DNA of 64,000 nt from Streptomyces sp. NBC_00557 (GTDB taxonomy: Bacteria > Actinomycetota > Actinomycetes > Streptomycetales > Streptomycetaceae). Below, piece by piece: positions 59,510 to 64,000 of the stretch (position 1 is its first letter; each line of letters starts with the position of its first letter). Both the position numbers and the translations under genes were made by a program. The notes below the pieces were generated by a model. The model made no database searches. It worked only from the letters and a program-made list of their open reading frames with translations, and had not been told where the DNA came from. The stretch is from positions 7,254,001 through 7,318,000 of the forward strand of contig NZ_CP107796.1 of assembly GCF_036345995.1 (NCBI RefSeq), in the 5' to 3' direction.

Positions 59510-60706
59510 CTAGGCCGATCGTTCGGTGGTGGCCGGCGCCTCGCCACGTTTGGCCTGCAGCAACTGCCGGCGCTTGTCATCCTTGGCCCAGTGGTGCGAG
59601 CCGGGCTTGCGTGTCTCGTCCGCCAGTTGCTTGACGGTGTGCTTGCAAACGAACTCCTTGAGCTTCGCGCCAGGGCGGCCGCTGAGGTAGTACCTCTTCG
59701 CGGTGTCGTCCTTGTAGGCGAACTGGAAGATGCCGGCGCGACGACCCAGGCTGATGCACTGGCCGACGAACCCCAGGTTGATGGGCGCGGGTTGCTCACC
59801 CGCGATCCGGCTGAGCACCGAGTCGGCGGCATGCGCGCCCAGAGGAACCGCGGCCTGGCAGCTCATCCGAAACGGCAGGTCCGACGGTGCCGCCGAATCA
59901 CCGGCCGCGACGATGCGCACGTCGTCCACGCTCGTCAACGTCTCGTCCGTGAGCAGACGGCCCAAGGCATCGGTGCTCAGCCCGCTGCGGCCGGCCAGAT
60001 CCGGCACGCCGAATCCGGCGGCCCAGATGGTCACCGTGCTCGGCAGCTTGCGGCCGCCACTGAGCTGCACGACATCGCGAGTCACAGCCGTCACCTTGGC
60101 GTCGGGGCCTTCGAGTACGGTCACACCGAGTTTGCCCAGCCGCTTGGCAACCGAGCGCCGGCCTCTAGGGTGAAGGCAGGAGCCGAGCACCTCGCCGCAG
60201 ACCAGGGTCACGGCATGGCCATCCTCGGCCAGTTCGGCGGCGGTCTCGATGCCGGTCGGACCGGCTCCGACAACCGTCATCGGGGCCGCTGCTGGCGCTG
60301 CGTCGACGACTGGCCGCAGCCGCTCCGCCTCCTCCAGGCCGGCAATCGGGTAGGCGAACTCGGCCGCTCCCCGCACACGCGGGGCGGCGCTGCCACTGCC
60401 CACTGCGTAGACCAGGTAGTCGTAGCCGACCGTGCCCCCGGTCGCCAACGTCACGCTGCGCTCGGACGCGTCGATCCGTGTCACTGTGCCGACCACCAGC
60501 CGGATGCCGCTGCCCAGGACTTGTGTGTAGTCGACCAGCGCGTCGTGGGATCCGGCCACCAGTTGGTGCAGGCGGATCCGCTCGACGAAGACCGGGCGCT
60601 GGTTGATCAGAGTCACTGTCACGTCGTCGCGCTGCGTCAGGCGATTGGCCGCCATGACGCCGGCGTATCCGCCGCCGATCACGACCACATTGGTGCTCTC
60701 AGTCAT
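59510..60706 (-). CDS. NAD(P)H dehydrogenase type II (NDH-2-like) flavoprotein
   Basis: 398 residues from ATG 60706. FAD-binding VVVIGGGYAGVMAANRLTQR at the N-terminus, a second Rossmann motif for NAD(P) MTVVGAGPTGIETAAELAED, and VRIVAAGDSAAPSDLPFRMS near the C-terminus are in the NDH-2/ferredoxin-reductase arrangement. A C-terminal KLKEFVCKHTVKQLADETRK helix may associate with the membrane. The protein would pass electrons from NADH to quinone, or act as a redox enzyme paired in many Streptomyces with a SigJ-type sigma factor, which is not present here. Codon bias is slightly lower than in the core genes. Confidence 0.88.
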   Translation of the reverse strand: MTESTNVVVIGGGYAGVMAANRLTQRDDVTVTLINQRPVFVERIRLHQLVAGSHDALVDYTQVLGSGIRLVVGTVTRIDASERSVTLATGGTVGYDYLVYAVGSGSAAPRVRGAAEFAYPIAGLEEAERLRPVVDAAPAAAPMTVVGAGPTGIETAAELAEDGHAVTLVCGEVLGSCLHPRGRRSVAKRLGKLGVTVLEGPDAKVTAVTRDVVQLSGGRKLPSTVTIWAAGFGVPDLAGRSGLSTDALGRLLTDETLTSVDDVRIVAAGDSAAPSDLPFRMSCQAAVPLGAHAADSVLSRIAGEQPAPINLGFVGQCISLGRRAGIFQFAYKDDTAKRYYLSGRPGAKLKEFVCKHTVKQLADETRKPGSHHWAKDDKRRQLLQAKRGEAPATTERSA

Positions 60707-61144
60707 GGTGTCTCCTTACGTTGTCGCGCGGCCTGGCAGGGCCGGATGCGGCTGACGGTGGCTTGCCCGATGTGGCTCCGAAGGAGTGGCCGTTCGGTTC
60801 TCCAGGGCGCCGCTGCTGATGGGGATGTCGCGCCTGGTGCGGTCTGCTGTCCACGGAAATGACGGCGGGTGGCCCAGTTCTGGGCTAACGCCGACGCCGG
60901 CATGTGCCACTACTGGGCGGCGGTGGTCGACGAGACGGGTGACCCTCTGGGCGAAGAAGATCGACAACGACGACTCGGCAATCCTGACGGCGCTGTGGTC
61001 AGCCGTGCGGCGTCGGTGTGGGAGAAGTCCAGGTCGGCCATCTCGGCGGGGACATCGGTGCAGTGCATGGGTGACGGCGGCCGACGCATGGCCTGCGGGC
61101 TTGTCAGGCCGGCTCAGGCAGGGTCTTCCGGCGAGGCTCGCGCG
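60707..61144. other. Apparently non-coding, decayed region
   Basis: 438 bp between the convergent-side ends of NDH-2 and the dienelactone hydrolase gene. Several short open frames exist, including a plus-strand stretch with MCHYWAAVVDETGDPLGEED and minus-strand MHCTDVPAEMADLDFSHTDA, but each breaks within about 60 codons and third-position bias is weak. It may be a degraded gene; I could not assign a family. Confidence 0.45.
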
Positions 61145-61963
61145 TCATCTTCTGAGCTGCTCCCGGAGGAAGGCGATGATCTCATCACGGGCACGTACCG
61201 TGGGATGACCCTGCTCGTCCACGAGATGTGCCGTGACGACGCTGTGGGCGCACCCGACGACGTCGCGGAAGAAGGGCGGAGGGTTCGTGTTCGCTGCATC
61301 TCCGGGAAGAACGCGGCCGTCGAACGCTTCGCCGAGTAGTGCTTGGTAGGCCGCGAACCGCTGGCCCGTGCACCACCTGTCGTTGTCGAAGCGGTAGCCG
61401 AGCACCTTCAATCCGTCTCGTTCGATGCGTTCGGCGAGGGCAACCGCGTCCTCGTCTGCGATCTCCAGTCCTCCGGGGTCGTCGAGCGGCAGCGAGGGAT
61501 GGTTGACGACCGGGGCGATGACGGCCGGTTCGAGTGCCATGGTCAGCGCGAAGTTGCCGGTGAAGCACAGCCCGACCGCGCCGACGCCCGGCCCACCGCA
61601 CTCCGCGTGCGCGATCCGCGCGAGGCCGCGCAGCCACGCCACGACGGGACTGGTGCCGCCCCCGGCGAACGCACGGAACTCGGCGCTGACGCAGGCGCGC
61701 CGCACGACGGCCTCGCCTGCCTCGGTGGTCGGGTAGGCGCCGTCGACACCGAAGAGCGAGGGCAGGTACACGCGGAAGCCGGCGTCGCGTATCCAGCGTG
61801 CCAACCGTGCGACGTCGGGGCTGATGCCGGGCATCTCGGGCATCAGGACGACGCCGGGTCCCGTCCCGGCAACGTACACGGTCTTGCTGACGTCATCGAC
61901 GCCGACGGCTCTCCGGGAGAAGTCGTCCAAGGGGTCGTCGCGCCGTGCTCGCATCGTTGTCAT
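61145..61963 (-). CDS. Dienelactone hydrolase family protein
   Basis: 272 residues from ATG 61963 (the second ATG at 61954 is possible). The catalytic-Cys motif is present as GAVGLCFTGNFALTM, with VYVAGTGPGVVLMPEMPGIS and FRVYLPSLFGVDG upstream as in DLH proteins, and a terminal His in CAHSVVTAHLVDEQG. The classical enzyme opens dienelactones from chlorocatechols, but many homologues hydrolyse other small esters. It is divergent from a GlxA-type AraC regulator with two palindromes between them, so this is probably its regulated partner. Confidence 0.85.
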   Translation of the reverse strand: MTTMRARRDDPLDDFSRRAVGVDDVSKTVYVAGTGPGVVLMPEMPGISPDVARLARWIRDAGFRVYLPSLFGVDGAYPTTEAGEAVVRRACVSAEFRAFAGGGTSPVVAWLRGLARIAHAECGGPGVGAVGLCFTGNFALTMALEPAVIAPVVNHPSLPLDDPGGLEIADEDAVALAERIERDGLKVLGYRFDNDRWCTGQRFAAYQALLGEAFDGRVLPGDAANTNPPPFFRDVVGCAHSVVTAHLVDEQGHPTVRARDEIIAFLREQLRR

Positions 61964-62001
61964 GATCGAGAGTGTGGTGCGACACTGCTCCCACGAGAAG
62001 C

Positions 62002-62034
62002 GGCGACATCGCCACAAAGCGCGGCGATATCGCC
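62002..62034. promoter_or_regulatory. Two tandem palindromic operators
   Basis: GGCGACATCGCC at 62002-62013 (one mismatch) and the perfect GGCGATATCGCC at 62023-62034 are spaced 21 bp centre to centre, two helical turns. They lie midway between the divergent dienelactone hydrolase and AraC-family genes. Side-by-side binding of regulator dimers on one DNA face is expected. Confidence 0.65.
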
Positions 62035-62059
62035 AACCCCGCGGGGAGCCGAAGGAACC

Positions 62060-63088
62060 ATGAAACCGCTGCGTCTGGGTGTGCTGGCGTATCCCGGCTG
62101 CTTCGCCTCGGAGGTGTTCGGGATCCCCGACCTGCTGGCCATGGCCGACCACATCGCGGCGGCGCACGGATCGGACCGACCGCCGTACGAGGTGTCCGTC
62201 GTCTCGCCCCGGCGGAGGGTGGTCGCCTCCGGCGGCTCGGCCATCGACGTCTCGGCGCTGCGCCCCGTCGACGTCCTGATCGTGCCGGGTTTCGAGCTGT
62301 CGCCCAGCCTCGATCTCGACGCCACGCTCGCGAACCTGAGGCCCGAAGTGGCGGCGATTCGGTCGCAGGCCGCCTCCGGTATCGCTGTCGTGTCGATCTG
62401 TGTCGGCGCCTTCCTCGTCGCCGAGGCCGGCCTGCTCGACGGGCGCGAGGCGACGACGGCCTGGCTGTTCGCGGACCGGTTCGCGCGTCGATACGCCAAC
62501 GTCAAGGTGCGCCCCGAGCACCTGGTGGTCACCGACCACGGTGTGACGACGACCGCCGCCTTCAGCGCCATGTACGACTTCGCACTCCACCTGATCCGTG
62601 AGCACGACGGCTCCCGCGTCGCCCGCAGCACCGCACGCATCGCACTCGTCGACGACGCCCGCTCCACCCAGACTCCCTACGTCGACCCGGAGCTCATGCC
62701 CGCCGTCGGCCGGGAGTTCTCACTCGGCGTCAAACGGTGGCTCGACCAGAACCTCGGGGCCCGCTACGACCTGTCCGCCCTCGCCGAAACGTTCCACGTC
62801 AGCACCCGAACGATGCTCCGCCGCTTCGGCGAGGAAGCAGGTCAGACCCCGCTCGCCTACCTGCAATCCGCTCGCGTGCGCCGGGCCCGTCATCTGCTGG
62901 AGACCACCGACAGGACCATCGCACACATCGCCGCCGACCTCGGGTACGCGGACACGAGCACCTTCAGCGCCATCTTCGCCCGGCACACCGGCCAGCGGCC
63001 ACGGGACTACCGCGCCACGTTCCGCCGGCCTGTTCGCGAAGCAGACGGCAACGCCGCACGCGGCCCTGAGCTCCCAGAACCCGGATAA
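62060..63088 (+). CDS. GlxA family (DJ-1/PfpI-AraC) transcriptional regulator
   Basis: 342 residues from ATG 62060 with GAAGGAA. The N-terminal DJ-1/PfpI-like domain (LRLGVLAYPGCFASEVFGIP, VSICVGAFLVAEAGLLDGRE with the nucleophile-elbow Cys in the GlxA-type SICVG) is followed by a C-terminal AraC HTH (DLSALAETFHVSTRTMLRRF, ARHLLETTDRTIAHIAADLG). GlxA-type regulators respond to small metabolites. Here it probably controls the divergent dienelactone hydrolase through the GGCGATATCGCC pair. Followed by a terminator at 63176. Confidence 0.92.
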   Translation: MKPLRLGVLAYPGCFASEVFGIPDLLAMADHIAAAHGSDRPPYEVSVVSPRRRVVASGGSAIDVSALRPVDVLIVPGFELSPSLDLDATLANLRPEVAAIRSQAASGIAVVSICVGAFLVAEAGLLDGREATTAWLFADRFARRYANVKVRPEHLVVTDHGVTTTAAFSAMYDFALHLIREHDGSRVARSTARIALVDDARSTQTPYVDPELMPAVGREFSLGVKRWLDQNLGARYDLSALAETFHVSTRTMLRRFGEEAGQTPLAYLQSARVRRARHLLETTDRTIAHIAADLGYADTSTFSAIFARHTGQRPRDYRATFRRPVREADGNAARGPELPEPG

Positions 63089-63175
63089 ACCCGGTTCATG
63101 TCCTCCAGCTCCCACTCCCGTCGCTCACCCCGCCCCTCTTGATTACCGCGAGTACGGTGGTGCGAGGCGCGGGAA

Positions 63176-63200
63176 GGGGTCCAGCTCGGCGCTGGACCCC
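63176..63200. terminator. Hairpin terminator after the GlxA-type gene
   Basis: The dyad GGGGTCCAGC-TCGGC-GCTGGACCCC (10-bp stem, 5-base loop) lies 87 bp after the GlxA stop in otherwise non-coding DNA. Confidence 0.75.
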
Positions 63201-63482
63201 CAGATCCGGGCGAGGAGGACCGGTTAGTAGAGCGCTCGGAACGGTGTTGTGCCGGTGCAGGTGCTGGGGGCGAGGAATCGCTCCACCTCGCGAAGTAGCC
63301 GGGCGAGGTGTGCCGCGTGGTGGCCGCCATGTGTGATCGTCTTGGGGCGGGCAGCCTCGGACATGGTGTGCCGTGACTCTGCTGGGGAGCAATGCTCAAG
63401 ATCTGTGGATCGGCCTCGAGAGGGGTGCTTCGCGAAACGCGGAGGGCTGACCCCGCGGCACCCCTCGGACGTCACCCCTTCA
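63201..63482. other. Non-coding stretch with one doubtful 46-codon frame
   Basis: On the minus strand 63364-63224 could encode MSEAARPKTITHGGHHAAHL followed by ARLLREVERFL and a short tail (46 residues). There is no clear ribosome site and no recognised family, so it is not called as a gene. The rest of the interval shows nothing beyond short dyads. Confidence 0.3.
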
Positions 63483-63812
63483 GTGCAGGCGGGCGACTCC
63501 GAGACCGCTACCTGGCGCACACGTCAATTCGGTGCCGTGCGCGTTCGAATGGTGGAGTACAGCCCCGGTTACATGGCCGATCACTGGTGCAGTCGGGGCC
63601 ACATCCTGCTCGTCCTCGAAGGAACACTCACCACCGAACTGGCAAACGGTGAAATCGTCACCATCAAGGCTGGCACCAACCAGTCGGTGATTCCGAAGGG
63701 TGTGTCGGCCAGATCCATTATTCCGCGCGCCTTTCTTCGGCACTCGCCCGCCATGTGCGTCCCATTGCTCGAAGCAGCGCCGGATACACCCACACGTACC
63801 GGAAAGGCTTGA
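63483..63812 (+). pseudogene. DHCW-motif cupin, C-terminally truncated
   Basis: The frame VQAGDSETATWRTRQFGAVR, followed by VRMVEYSPGYMADHWCSRGH and ILLVLEGTLTTELANGEIVT, is the DHCW-type cupin with the metal-binding ADHWC and the second cupin motif. After about 63690 the expected third motif (…HRS…GATLF) is replaced by unrelated residues running antisense through the DUF2867 gene to a TGA at 63812. GTG 63483 is the nearest start but lacks a ribosome site; an in-frame ATG exists at 63363. It is likely an inactive relic or a rearrangement junction. Confidence 0.55.
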
Positions 63813-64000
63813 TAGCGGCCATGTATGCGCTGCCGAACAGCCCGTTCGGCTTCACCAGGATGGCCATCTGGCCGCGGTGGCCACCGGCCTCGTCCGGGAC
63901 CCAGCCGATGTGCAACACGGCGTGCACGGTCCGGTTCGCCATTTCGGCCGCCCACTCGTCGTGCAGTTGGTAGAGGGAGGTGAACGGATCCGAACGGACA
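63718..64000 (-). CDS. DUF2867 family protein, partial (N-terminus beyond the window)
   Basis: The minus-strand frame enters from the right edge and reads DPFTSLYQLHDEWAAEMANR, then TVHAVLHIGWVPDEAGGHRG, QMAILVKPNGLFGSAYMAAI and KPFRYVWVYPALLRAMGRTW to a stop at 63720-63718. This is the C-terminal half of DUF2867, a SRPBCC/START-like family of about 150 residues found next to short-chain dehydrogenases or as a C-terminal domain. The 5' part is outside the window. It overlaps the tail of the truncated cupin frame on the opposite strand. Confidence 0.82.
   Translation of the reverse strand, partial: VRSDPFTSLYQLHDEWAAEMANRTVHAVLHIGWVPDEAGGHRGQMAILVKPNGLFGSAYMAAIKPFRYVWVYPALLRAMGRTWRASAEERRAE

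Noticed and set aside
60869..61339. 156-codon plus-strand frame with HYWAAVVDETGD
   Set aside because: Its second half is antisense to the clear dienelactone hydrolase gene, and codon bias is weak throughout.
1..64000. CRISPR arrays, rRNA genes, intact insertion sequences, integrases or phage modules
   Set aside because: No regularly spaced repeats, rRNA-like sequence or transposase/integrase motifs were seen on either strand.

Overview
The window is actinobacterial and almost certainly from a Streptomyces chromosome. G+C is very high with a strong third-position G/C bias. GTG starts and 4-base start/stop overlaps are frequent. There is a complete conservon (sensor ATPase, roadblock, DUF742, small GTPase, P450), a mycothiol-dependent maleylpyruvate isomerase-type protein, a deazaflavin-dependent Ddn-type oxidoreductase, a MmyB-type XRE regulator and a TerD protein. 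No rRNA, tRNA, CRISPR array, intact transposase, phage gene or recognisable antibiotic cluster was seen.

Layout. 0-6 kb: small-molecule housekeeping (isomerase fragment with an apparent frameshift, kinase-Nudix fusion, metallo-beta-lactamase-fold hydrolase, M20 dipeptidase, geranylgeranyl-reductase-type flavoprotein). 6-16 kb: a run of regulator/target pairs, each with visible operator-like palindromes (TetR/Ddn oxidoreductase, two-component system, MarR/MFS, XRE/SDR), then the remnant of an ECF sigma factor. 16-23 kb: a DeoR regulator facing a SIS sugar isomerase and class II aldolase pair, then rRNA methyltransferase, AlkB-like and ROK genes. 23-28.5 kb: DUF4865, a broken DUF1272 zinc-ribbon fragment, and a TetR gene facing a SHOCT/ABC ATPase/FtsX permease operon. 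28.7-31.4 kb: anti-sigma-type ATPase, a small orphan protein and a PLP cysteine-synthase/desulfhydrase homologue.

31.6-37.8 kb is the conservon, extended by two P450s and a crotonase-fold gene; the first P450 lacks the ExxR motif. 38-48 kb holds the least explained genes: a large membrane protein ending in a GHSQG serine-hydrolase domain, a right-handed beta-helix fused to a CbxX-type AAA+ ATPase, a MOSC protein whose stop codon lies inside a 168-bp palindromic repeat, a proline-rich orphan and a two-domain TerD protein. 48-58.7 kb is mainly envelope and central metabolism (HpnB-like glycosyltransferase, amino-acid racemase, O-antigen-ligase-like protein, apolipoprotein N-acyltransferase, Nudix, hydroxybutyrate dehydrogenase, PucR-type regulator, MHS transporter).

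58.7-64 kb looks like an accessory or decayed block. G+C is lower, intergenic stretches are long and apparently non-coding, and there are an NDH-2-type dehydrogenase, a dienelactone hydrolase facing a GlxA-type AraC regulator across two identical-core palindromes, a cupin truncated at its C-terminus, and a DUF2867 gene running off the right edge. Functions come from motif recognition by eye; no database search was possible.
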